Of a DNA stretch of 64,000 bases, positions 34,790-41,522 are shown in pieces. Location of the stretch: assembly GCA_964463965.1 (NCBI GenBank), contig CAYXED010000003.1, forward strand, positions 124,001 to 188,000, read 5' to 3'. Under the pieces are notes generated by a model. It saw nothing but the letters and a program-made list of their open reading frames with translations, had not been told where the DNA came from and did not search any database. Made by a program: the position numbers and the translations under genes. This DNA comes from UBA2166 sp964463965. GTDB taxonomy: Bacteria > Nitrospirota > Nitrospiria > Nitrospirales > UBA2166. The number at the start of each line of letters is the position of its first letter. The stretch's first letter is position 1.

Positions 34790-35542
34790 TTAGTGGGCAA
34801 AGGTTGCATGATGTCGCGTGGCGGTAACAAATGCTTTGAAAAGGTAGTAATCGGGTTCTGACCTTTGGTACCGGTGCTCTGGATGCCATTGAACGCCCAG
34901 GAAAAATTTTCGTGTTGGGGCCTCTATTGCTTCAACGATACCATCAGGGGATATGGCGCTAATGGAGAGCTTTTTTGAAATTGTACCCAGCGCTTGATGG
35001 TGACAACTATTAACTCGAAACGAACGACGCCCTACAATTTTTTCAAGTAAACTTTTTTTCATTATAGATATGGAATGAGCTGCACGAGAAGGAAGAGTGT
35101 CTGGTTTATGATTACGGGCATGTGGTAACTGTTCCTCTATATCTTGAATAAGCGTTCCGCCAAGTGCCACATTCATGGTTTGCATTCCTCCACAAATACC
35201 AAGCAAAGGTAAGTTTGCTTTCCATGCAGCTCTTGTGAGGCCTATATCAAATGTTGCGCGTTCTTTGCTCATAATTGGGTAGGAGCAGATTGGTGGTTCT
35301 CCATAGTATTCTGGGTCTAGATCCGAACCGCTTCCTATCATCATCACTCCATGTAGTTGTTTTGTAAGAAGGGGCTTTAGAGTGTTGAAATGTGTGTAGG
35401 GAAGCATAATAGGAAAGGCCCCTGCATCCTCCAAGGCTTTTACATACCGTTCTGAAATATGGTAGGTGGGGCTACTACCTCCTATAGCATCCTTTTTTGT
35501 TCCAGGATGAAAATCAGGGCTGATTCCTATAATAGGCCTCAT
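34790..35542 (-). CDS. Class I glutamine amidotransferase, gamma-glutamyl-GABA hydrolase-like (peptidase C26)
   Basis: A 250-residue amidotransferase-fold hydrolase. N-terminal 'RPIIGISPDF' is followed by 'ISERYVKALEDAGAFPIMLP', 'GVMMIGSGSDLDPEYYGEPP', nucleophile elbow 'LLGICGGMQTMNVALGG' and the catalytic His/Glu site 'GVQWHPEHRYQ'. This is the PuuD/peptidase C26 pattern, cleaving gamma-glutamyl linkages such as gamma-glutamyl-GABA. No putrescine genes are adjacent, so the substrate is open. It starts at ATG 35542, 9 nt after the small secreted protein ends. Confidence 0.9.
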   Translation of the reverse strand: MRPIIGISPDFHPGTKKDAIGGSSPTYHISERYVKALEDAGAFPIMLPYTHFNTLKPLLTKQLHGVMMIGSGSDLDPEYYGEPPICSYPIMSKERATFDIGLTRAAWKANLPLLGICGGMQTMNVALGGTLIQDIEEQLPHARNHKPDTLPSRAAHSISIMKKSLLEKIVGRRSFRVNSCHHQALGTISKKLSISAISPDGIVEAIEAPTRKFFLGVQWHPEHRYQRSEPDYYLFKAFVTATRHHATFAH

Positions 35543-35551
35543 GTTATCGCT

Positions 35552-35947
35552 TTACTGTTTGACAGAGGGCTTCCCGGGGTTTTTTGTATCGAGGTCTTTT
35601 TCAGTTTCTTTCGGGAGGCCAGCAAATCGTATTGGTTGCTTGCCACGAAGATGTGAAGGTGTTAACAGGTAAGTTCCTCGTAATGATGGAGTCCAGACGC
35701 GACACGCAGCCACTGTGTCTCCCCCTGAGACAGCATACGCCGCTCCCCCAACAACACCACCGATAATTGCGTAAGTAACTTTCACGGGAGTGTATATGAG
35801 AGTAGCGAAAAACGTCCCCGCAGCCATTCCAGCTTTCGCAGCTGTTTCAGAATTCATTAATTGAGCATGTACGATAGATCCTGGGAACATTTGTATGATC
35901 ATGATTGCCATGATGACTACTGCTAGTCGTGTTATTTTATATGACAT
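35552..35947 (-). CDS. Small secreted protein with glycine-rich hydrophobic segment
   Basis: A 131-residue protein with a signal peptide (about 6-28, ending 'IVHAQ'). A Gly/Ala-rich hydrophobic stretch follows (about 55-75, 'AIIGGVVGGAAYAVSGGD', glycine-zipper-like). Then comes a short region with one Cys and 'TPSLRGTYLLTPSHLRGK', and a charged C-terminus. It resembles small conserved exported proteins I cannot name. A perfect AGGAGG lies 7 nt before ATG 35947, and a plausible sigma-70 promoter lies at 35990-36018. It leads the amidotransferase-CbbQ-Ppx group. Confidence 0.72.
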   Translation of the reverse strand: MSYKITRLAVVIMAIMIIQMFPGSIVHAQLMNSETAAKAGMAAGTFFATLIYTPVKVTYAIIGGVVGGAAYAVSGGDTVAACRVWTPSLRGTYLLTPSHLRGKQPIRFAGLPKETEKDLDTKNPGKPSVKQ

Positions 35948-35989
35948 AGCGGTACCTCCTATTTGAGAGGGTATTTAACAATCGTGAGT

Positions 35990-36018
35990 ATTGTAACAAC
36001 CGTATCTGATATCTACAA
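35990..36018 (-). promoter_or_regulatory. Putative sigma-70 promoter for the small secreted protein operon
   Basis: On the minus strand TTGTAG (36018-36013), a 17-nt spacer and TACAAT (35995-35990) lie about 43 nt upstream of ATG 35947. Spacing is ideal and each box departs from consensus at one or two positions. Confidence 0.5.
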
Positions 36019-36190
36019 CGTTCTCTGCAATTATCTTAAGGAGGATCAGGAATATTATCTAATGGGTAGCAGATTGATATCAAGACGATTATTATGGGTG
36101 TGTAAGACGAACTAAAATGAGATGGTGTTTTGAGAGTTTAATTAAATTGTTGTAGGCTTTTAAATTATCTGAATACTACCAAGTAATTTG

Positions 36191-36197
36191 AAAGGAG
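36191..36197 (+). promoter_or_regulatory. Ribosome-binding site supporting the TTG start of hemL
   Basis: AAAGGAG ends 6 nt before TTG 36204. The following residues (SNLPSIRLFREAQRHLPGG) match the HemL N-terminus, so TTG is the real start. Confidence 0.8.
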
Positions 36198-36203
36198 ACG
36201 ACA

Positions 36204-37490
36204 TTGAGTAATTTACCCTCAATCCGTTTGTTTAGGGAGGCACAGCGACATCTTCCCGGTGGAGTAAATAGTCCAGTTCGTGCATTTAAATCTGTAGGCG
36301 GTGCTCCGAGATTTATCGAGAGAGCAAAGGGTGCACGAATTTATGATGTTGATGGACAAGCATATGTTGATTATGTTCTTTCGTGGGGGCCAATGATTTT
36401 AGGACATGCCCACCCACGGGTTGTGCGCGCAGTAACACGTGTGGCTGAAAAGGGGATGAGTTTTGGCGCTCCTATAGAACTTGAAATTACATTAGCCAAG
36501 TTGGTTAAGGCAGCTTTTCCATCGATGCAATTCGTTCGCATGGTAAACTCTGGTACGGAGGCGGTAATGAGTGCCATTCGCGTGGCACGAGGTTTTACGG
36601 GGAGAGAAAAGATTCTTAAATTTGAAGGTTGTTATCATGGACACGCAGATCACTTACTTGTGAGAGCAGGATCAGGCGCTGCTACCCTTGGAGTTCCAGA
36701 TAGTTTGGGTGTGCCACCGATGACAGCTAAACATACCATTACTGCTCCTTATAATGACATTAAGGCAGTGAAGAAGATTTTTGAGAAAGAAGGTAAAAAT
36801 ATTGCGTGTGTAATAGTTGAACCAGTTGCGGGCAATATGGGGGTAGTCCCGCCGAGCCCTCGTTTTCTTCATGGTCTTCGATCTCTGACGAAACAATATG
36901 ACAGTCTCTTGGTATTTGATGAGGTCATTACTGGATTTCGCATTCATAAGGGTGGAGCGCAAGGGTTATTTAAAATCGTTCCAGACTTAACTTGTCTGGG
37001 AAAAATTCTTGGAGGAGGTTTGCCTGTAGGATCTTATGGGGGACGGCAAGAAATTATGGAATTTGTTGCACCTCTCGGGCCTGTCTATCAGGCGGGCACT
37101 CTTTCAGGTAATCCTTTAGCAATGGCTGCTGGTATAGAAACACTTACGCTCTTGAAGGCTCCGGGGGTATATAGAAAACTGGAAAGCCTTTCAAGGGAGT
37201 TGGGGGATGGTTTGGCATATGAAGCACAACGTGCTGGGGTTCCTGTGTGCTCCACTCGTGTAGGGTCTATGTTGGGGTTGTTTTTTACGCGGAAGAATGT
37301 AGTAAATTTTACAACAGCTAAAACATCGGATACTGAGATGTTTGCGAGGTATTTTCAGGGATTGATGGAAAACGGAGTCTATATCGCGCCGTCTCAGTTT
37401 GAGGCAATGTTTCTTTCACTTTCGCATACACCAAACCTTATTCAAAAGACGTTGAGAGTAGCACGGCGCATATTTCGAAAGTGTCTGTAG
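36204..37490 (+). CDS. hemL: Glutamate-1-semialdehyde 2,1-aminomutase
   Basis: A 428-residue PLP enzyme converting glutamate-1-semialdehyde to 5-aminolevulinate in the C5 haem pathway. Motifs are 'LPGGVNSPVRAFKSVGG', 'VNSGTEAVMSAIRVARGFTGR', 'FEGCYHGHAD', 'LLVFDEVITGFR' and the PLP lysine in 'CLGKILGGGLPVGSYGG'; 'QAGTLSGNPLAMAAG' completes the signature. The length is normal. The TTG start is set by AAAGGAG. It stands alone with about 255 nt upstream, so likely has its own promoter. Confidence 0.97.
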   Translation: MSNLPSIRLFREAQRHLPGGVNSPVRAFKSVGGAPRFIERAKGARIYDVDGQAYVDYVLSWGPMILGHAHPRVVRAVTRVAEKGMSFGAPIELEITLAKLVKAAFPSMQFVRMVNSGTEAVMSAIRVARGFTGREKILKFEGCYHGHADHLLVRAGSGAATLGVPDSLGVPPMTAKHTITAPYNDIKAVKKIFEKEGKNIACVIVEPVAGNMGVVPPSPRFLHGLRSLTKQYDSLLVFDEVITGFRIHKGGAQGLFKIVPDLTCLGKILGGGLPVGSYGGRQEIMEFVAPLGPVYQAGTLSGNPLAMAAGIETLTLLKAPGVYRKLESLSRELGDGLAYEAQRAGVPVCSTRVGSMLGLFFTRKNVVNFTTAKTSDTEMFARYFQGLMENGVYIAPSQFEAMFLSLSHTPNLIQKTLRVARRIFRKCL

Positions 37491-37579
37491 AAGCACTCTG
37501 TGAGGAGTTTATTATTATTGATTAGTGTTAGTATGCTTGTGGTTGACTGGGAGATAGTGGTAATTGGATATTAGAAAAC

Positions 37580-37705
37580 TTATTTCTTCTTCTTGCTTTT
37601 TAGGTTTTGTGGTGATTTTTTTTTTGGAGTTGGAGCAACCAATAGATAGACGAGAATGACAAACCCAACTCCGACGGCCGATATGGCCATATATGTTCCA
37701 CTCAT
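37580..37705 (-). CDS. Small single-pass membrane protein (41 residues)
   Basis: A 41-residue frame on the minus strand begins at ATG 37705 and ends TAA 37580-37582. Residues about 6-23 are a continuous membrane segment ('AISAVGVGFVILVYLLV'), followed by 'APTPKKKS' and a very basic Lys-rich tail. Hydrophobic segment plus positive tail is a typical orientation signal, with the tail in the cytoplasm. TGAGG lies 8 nt upstream as a modest ribosome site. It lies between convergent hemL and the divergent DHS-like gene. Its function is unknown. A longer overlapping minus-strand frame (37515-37796) shows no protein-like features. Confidence 0.5.
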   Translation of the reverse strand: MSGTYMAISAVGVGFVILVYLLVAPTPKKKSPQNLKSKKKK

Positions 37706-37784
37706 TTGCTGGCCTCAGGAAATAAGGCTCGGAAGCATAGCACTCATGCTTTTTAACCGCAACACGTTTTTCTGACTTTAGATT

Positions 37785-38729
37785 ATGTCTGATCAACTTG
37801 ATTTTTCAAAAGTGAGAACTTTTCCCTTGGATACACGTTCAAGCAAGGCTACTCTGTCTGAGGTGGCAATTCCTTGGCTAAAAGGGGGCACTCTTAAAGA
37901 CTTTTTGTCTAGGTTGCCCAGCACCCTTGGGGCGAAGGATCTTCTTGATATTGTCCAGGTAATTGCGAATGCCCATACGACAGGTAAAAAAATCATAATA
38001 GGGATGGGGGCTCACCCCATCAAGGTTGGCTTGAATCCCACTCTAATTGATTTGATGAAGCGAGGTATTGTCAGTGGTCTAGCCATGAATGGCGCAGGGA
38101 TTATTCATGACTTTGAGCTTGCTTTTGTTGGGCATACTTCTGAGGATGTCGATACCGAAATCTTGACGGGAACGTTTGGGATGGCTGAGGAAACAGGTCA
38201 GATGTTGAATGAGGCAATTATTCAAGGTGTTGGGAAAGGGCTTGGTATTGGGGCATCTATTGGAGAATACATGTCTAGGCATAATTTTCCTCACAATGAG
38301 ATGAGCCTTTTGGTTTTTGCAGTCAAGGCTGGTATTCCAGTGACCGTCCATGTTGCTTTAGGAACAGATATTATCCATATGCATCCAAGTGTAGATGGAG
38401 CAGCTATCGGCGAGGGGTCGATCAGAGATTTTAGAATGTTGACTGAGCTGGTTTCACAAATGGATGGTGGAGTTTATTTGAACTTAGGTTCCGCTGTTAT
38501 TCTTCCTGAAGTTTTTTTGAAGGCAGTGACATTGGCGCGTAATTTAGGACACGCTTTGGATAGCGTGACCACAATCAATATGGATTTTATCCAACACTAT
38601 CGCCCGCGTGTGAATGTTGTAACACGACCTACTAAACCAAGTGGGCATGGTTACGCTTTAACCGGGCATCATGAGATTATGCTGCCTTTATTGGCAGCAG
38701 CAGTTATTGAGGCTTTGGAGGATAAGTGA
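37785..38729 (+). CDS. Deoxyhypusine synthase-like superfamily protein, function unknown
   Basis: A 314-residue protein with the layout of the deoxyhypusine synthase (DHS) superfamily: 'KGGTLKDFLSRLP' near the N-terminus, 'GMGAHPIKVGLNPTLIDLMKRGIVSGLAMNGAGIIHDFELAF' as core, and 'GGVYLNLGSAVILPEVFLKAV' and 'HEIMLPLLAAAVIEAL' at the end. The DHS 'TTAGGxEED' segment is replaced by 'NGAGIIHDFE', and the active-site 'WGKIR'-type lysine stretch is not recognisable. True DHS modifies eIF5A with spermidine; bacteria lack eIF5A, so another polyamine- or NAD-linked reaction, or none, must be considered. It overlaps the next gene by 3 nt, so the two are coupled. Superfamily moderately sure; reaction unknown. 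Confidence 0.6.
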   Translation: MSDQLDFSKVRTFPLDTRSSKATLSEVAIPWLKGGTLKDFLSRLPSTLGAKDLLDIVQVIANAHTTGKKIIIGMGAHPIKVGLNPTLIDLMKRGIVSGLAMNGAGIIHDFELAFVGHTSEDVDTEILTGTFGMAEETGQMLNEAIIQGVGKGLGIGASIGEYMSRHNFPHNEMSLLVFAVKAGIPVTVHVALGTDIIHMHPSVDGAAIGEGSIRDFRMLTELVSQMDGGVYLNLGSAVILPEVFLKAVTLARNLGHALDSVTTINMDFIQHYRPRVNVVTRPTKPSGHGYALTGHHEIMLPLLAAAVIEALEDK

Positions 38730-40195
38730 GTCCATCAAAAACACTAAGAAAAGTAATTGCCCTGGCGCCTATGCCGCCAGAAAAATCAGCTTATGCGTTG
38801 GCACGGTATAGCCGATCTCCAGATAGTATTGAAGAAAGCCTTCGATGGGTTCATGAGCATTCATCAGAACGTTTTTGGGAACAGTTTTATTTCGCATATG
38901 GACATGGTTCAATCGCAGATCTTGGACATGTGACTATTTGCTTTGAAAACGTTACAGAATTGGCCGCAATTCATATTGAAGATGAATCTTTGTGGGATGG
39001 GCAGGCAAAATCAAGTCGATATCAGGATTTTTCGAAAACTGGTGTATTTATTCCAGAGGAAATTAAAGGCTCAACTCATGAGAAAGCATTTTCTCGCATA
39101 GTGCATCGCCTTACGGGGGCATACTTGAGTTTTTACGAACCGGTAAACTCTTATGTTTTAGGGTCTACTCCACGACCTGAATCTATGCAGGTAAATGCTT
39201 ATGAGCGAACCATGAAAGCCAGAACTTTAGACGTAACTCGTTACTTTCTGCCTTTAGCTAGTTACACCAATGTTGGGCAGGTGGTTAGTATACGAACTTT
39301 AGAAAAACAAATTTCTAGACTTCTTTCTTCAAATATCCCTGAGCTTGTTGCGATCGCTGAGGAATTAATCTCTGCTTGTAAATCATCTCCAATGAGTATT
39401 TGGGGTCAGCTTGAAGGTGTAGAGCATTTAACTGCTGAGCCGTTGGCTCCAACATTGGCACGATATGCAAAGAAACAGCCTTACTGCCGCGATACTATGA
39501 TTGAGCTTGCGCAGGTTTCAGGTGAACGTTTGCATTTTGAAACTATAGAAAAAGTAGATCCTGTGGATCTCATTGAAGCTCATCACCCAATTGATGAACT
39601 TGTTACCACGTTACTTTATCGAGTAAGCCACTATCCCTATCGCCAAATTCTTGGAGTTGTTGCCAGCTGGTCGGAAAAGGATAAAAATGAAATTATTGAA
39701 TTAAGTTTGAGGCGTCGTGGGCCTTACGATGAGTTACTGCGAGAGTTTCATTCAGGGTATGTTTTTGTTTTTGACATTCTGATGGACATTGGAGGTTGGC
39801 GGGATCTCCATAGACATCGACGGTGCCAACAAATAACCCAAGAACTTACTACAGTACATGGATATGAACTTTCAAAGGAATTTACTGAAGCGGGACTTGA
39901 GGTAGAAGCTAAGCAGCTCTTTGACACTGTATTAAGGGAGATTAATGATCTTCAAGGTATTTCAGAAACAGCAAAGGCATATCTGTTGCCTTTTGCAAGT
40001 CGCATGAGGTGTTTGTTTAAGATGGACTTTGCTGAAGCCGAGTATATTTCAAGGTTACGTACGGGAGTAAAAGGGCATGCTTCGTATCGACGGATTGCGT
40101 GGATGATGAAAGAACAGCTAACCAAGCGCTATCCACTTCTTGGCGAGAAGATTAAGGCAACACACCCTGATGTAGAGGATACTCTTACGAGGTAA
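38726..40195 (+). CDS. Double ThyX-like protein (atypical FAD-dependent thymidylate synthase family)
   Basis: A 489-residue protein that reads as two ThyX-like halves. The N-terminal half has 'YGHGSIADLGHVTICFENVTELAAIHI' and later 'AKSSRYQDFS', like the ThyX fold and its S-x-R end, but no RHR. The C-terminal half (about 330-489) has 'FDILMDIGGWRDLHRHRRCQQITQELTT', keeping RHR but not the serine of the ThyX signature RHRxxSxNxxSxR. Canonical ThyX is about 220-250 residues and tetrameric, with sites made from several subunits; here the site may form within one chain or have a new job. The GTG start overlaps the upstream stop (GTGA). A membrane SUMF1 gene follows 31 nt later. Confidence 0.75.
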   Translation: MSPSKTLRKVIALAPMPPEKSAYALARYSRSPDSIEESLRWVHEHSSERFWEQFYFAYGHGSIADLGHVTICFENVTELAAIHIEDESLWDGQAKSSRYQDFSKTGVFIPEEIKGSTHEKAFSRIVHRLTGAYLSFYEPVNSYVLGSTPRPESMQVNAYERTMKARTLDVTRYFLPLASYTNVGQVVSIRTLEKQISRLLSSNIPELVAIAEELISACKSSPMSIWGQLEGVEHLTAEPLAPTLARYAKKQPYCRDTMIELAQVSGERLHFETIEKVDPVDLIEAHHPIDELVTTLLYRVSHYPYRQILGVVASWSEKDKNEIIELSLRRRGPYDELLREFHSGYVFVFDILMDIGGWRDLHRHRRCQQITQELTTVHGYELSKEFTEAGLEVEAKQLFDTVLREINDLQGISETAKAYLLPFASRMRCLFKMDFAEAEYISRLRTGVKGHASYRRIAWMMKEQLTKRYPLLGEKIKATHPDVEDTLTR

Positions 40196-40226
40196 TGTTG
40201 GAAGACTTTTTTGGGGATCAATGTAG

Positions 40227-41297
40227 ATGGAGAGAGTAAAAGAAAAAAAATGGGAAATAGCTTCGTTAATACTTGTGGGACTTGGAGCGCTTGTTACAAC
40301 TATAGTTTGGTTTGGACTGTGGGAGAAGGGCCCAAAGATTGAAGTTGGGCAGGACGGTGCTTCAATGGTTCTCATTCCGGCAGGTTCATTCACGATGGGC
40401 AGTACCCAGGATCACCTTGAAAGTGTACTAAAAGAGTGTGGGCCACTGTGCAAATTAGAATGGATGAAGAGAGAATGGCCACCCCATGAAGTTTATCTTG
40501 ATGCATTTTATATCGATCAGTATGAAGTTACGAATGCGCGTTATCAGGCCTTTGTTCTGGCAACGGGACATCGTGTGCCTGTACAAGAGGAAAAAAAGAA
40601 AACACGCACACAAGATGTTGCAGCGCGTAATGGCCTTCAGCAGTCGCGTCCAGAGGACATCATGAAAATGAAAGGAGATCTTCCAGAAGAAGACGATATT
40701 ATCTTTGATTTAAACGTTTGGGATGGGGATCAAGTTCCTGAAATAGCAAAAGAGCTTCCGGTTGTGTTGGTAAGTTGGGATGATGCGCTGGCTTATTGTG
40801 ATTGGGCTGGACGACGACTTCCAACAGAGGCTGAATGGGAAAAGTCTGCTAGGGGGGATGATGCTCGATTGTATCCCTGGGGAGATAAATGGGATAGAAA
40901 TCGTAGCAACAATGGAAGCTATCAAGCGGATCGAGAGCTTATTCGACTAGAGTGGTGGCAGCGATGGTGGTTGCGTGAAGGTTTGGCTCAGCAGGAAAAA
41001 GAAGGTGTGGCCTCGTTACAAACGGTTGTGGGGAACTTTGAGAGCGGAGTCAGTCCGTATGGGGTTTATGATTTGGCTGGGAATGTTTGGGAGTGGGGAC
41101 GTGATTGGTTTTCAGAGGATGCCTATATTAAGTCACAAATAAAAAATCCAACTGGACCGCCAAATGGCACACATCGTGTGGCGCGTGGTGGCTCGTTTAT
41201 GGATCCTCGTAATCGTTTGCGGGCTTCTGCGAGAATTAAGCTTGAATCCTCTGCACGACGACCTAATATAGGTTTTCGATGTGCGAAGGATGCCTGA
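40227..41297 (+). CDS. Membrane-anchored SUMF1/FGE-fold protein
   Basis: A 356-residue protein with an N-terminal membrane helix (about 11-33) and a SUMF1 domain: 'MVLIPAGSFTMGS', 'VYLDAFYIDQYEVTNARYQAF', 'LPVVLVSWDDALAYCDWAGRRLPTEAEWEKSARG', 'GVYDLAGNVWEWGRDWFSE', 'VARGGSF' and 'IGFRCA'. The usual fold is interrupted by a charged insertion (about 115-165). As in the protein at 5659-6465, the first of the two FGE catalytic cysteines is missing ('RLRASARIKLE'), so formylglycine formation is unlikely. It follows the ThyX-like gene by 31 nt, probably in one transcript. It may be a periplasmic structural or sensor module; no client is visible. Confidence 0.85.
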   Translation: MERVKEKKWEIASLILVGLGALVTTIVWFGLWEKGPKIEVGQDGASMVLIPAGSFTMGSTQDHLESVLKECGPLCKLEWMKREWPPHEVYLDAFYIDQYEVTNARYQAFVLATGHRVPVQEEKKKTRTQDVAARNGLQQSRPEDIMKMKGDLPEEDDIIFDLNVWDGDQVPEIAKELPVVLVSWDDALAYCDWAGRRLPTEAEWEKSARGDDARLYPWGDKWDRNRSNNGSYQADRELIRLEWWQRWWLREGLAQQEKEGVASLQTVVGNFESGVSPYGVYDLAGNVWEWGRDWFSEDAYIKSQIKNPTGPPNGTHRVARGGSFMDPRNRLRASARIKLESSARRPNIGFRCAKDA

Positions 41298-41344
41298 ATC
41301 AGTTGTTGTGTGTTGAGGGCTATTGAGAGGGGCTCGAAATTCGT

Positions 41345-41372
41345 TTGACACCTCTTGGTCGGGATTTATAAT
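41345..41372 (+). promoter_or_regulatory. Consensus sigma-70 promoter of tRNA-Leu
   Basis: TTGACA (41345-41350), a 16-nt spacer and TATAAT (41367-41372) are both perfect consensus boxes. The -10 ends 13 nt before the tRNA 5' end, placing transcription start near 41379. Fully consensus boxes are expected for a strong stable-RNA promoter. Confidence 0.85.
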
Positions 41373-41385
41373 AGATCCTGGTGAT

Positions 41386-41472
41386 GCCCGGATGGCGGAA
41401 CTGGCAGACGCGCCAGACTCAAAATCTGGTTCCCTCACGGGAGTGGGAGTTCGACCCTCCCTCCGGGCACCA
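41386..41472 (+). tRNA. tRNA-Leu (anticodon CAA), CCA encoded
   Basis: A complete cloverleaf. The acceptor stem GCCCGGA pairs with TCCGGGC (41462-41468); the anticodon stem CCAGA/TCTGG encloses CTCAAAA, giving anticodon CAA for UUG codons. A long variable arm (about TTCCCTCACGGGAG) marks a class II tRNA, and GTTCGA lies in the T loop. The discriminator A41469 and CCA 41470-41472 are encoded. It follows a consensus promoter and precedes ilvD by 50 nt. Confidence 0.95.
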
Positions 41473-41522
41473 CATCGTTGTCGATTACTCCTTAAAATGT
41501 ATATGTTATGGTGATGTAGAGT

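Noticed and set aside
36062..36115. 17-codon frame after AAGGAGG upstream of hemL
   Set aside because: The purine-rich site is too far from the ATG, and the peptide has no features or conservation that I can check.
37515..37796. 93-residue minus-strand frame between hemL and the DHS-like gene
   Set aside because: No protein-like features; the same region holds a better 41-residue membrane protein in another frame.
38726..40195. Ordinary FAD-dependent thymidylate synthase
   Set aside because: It is about twice the normal length and the RHRxxSxNxxSxR signature is incomplete in both halves.
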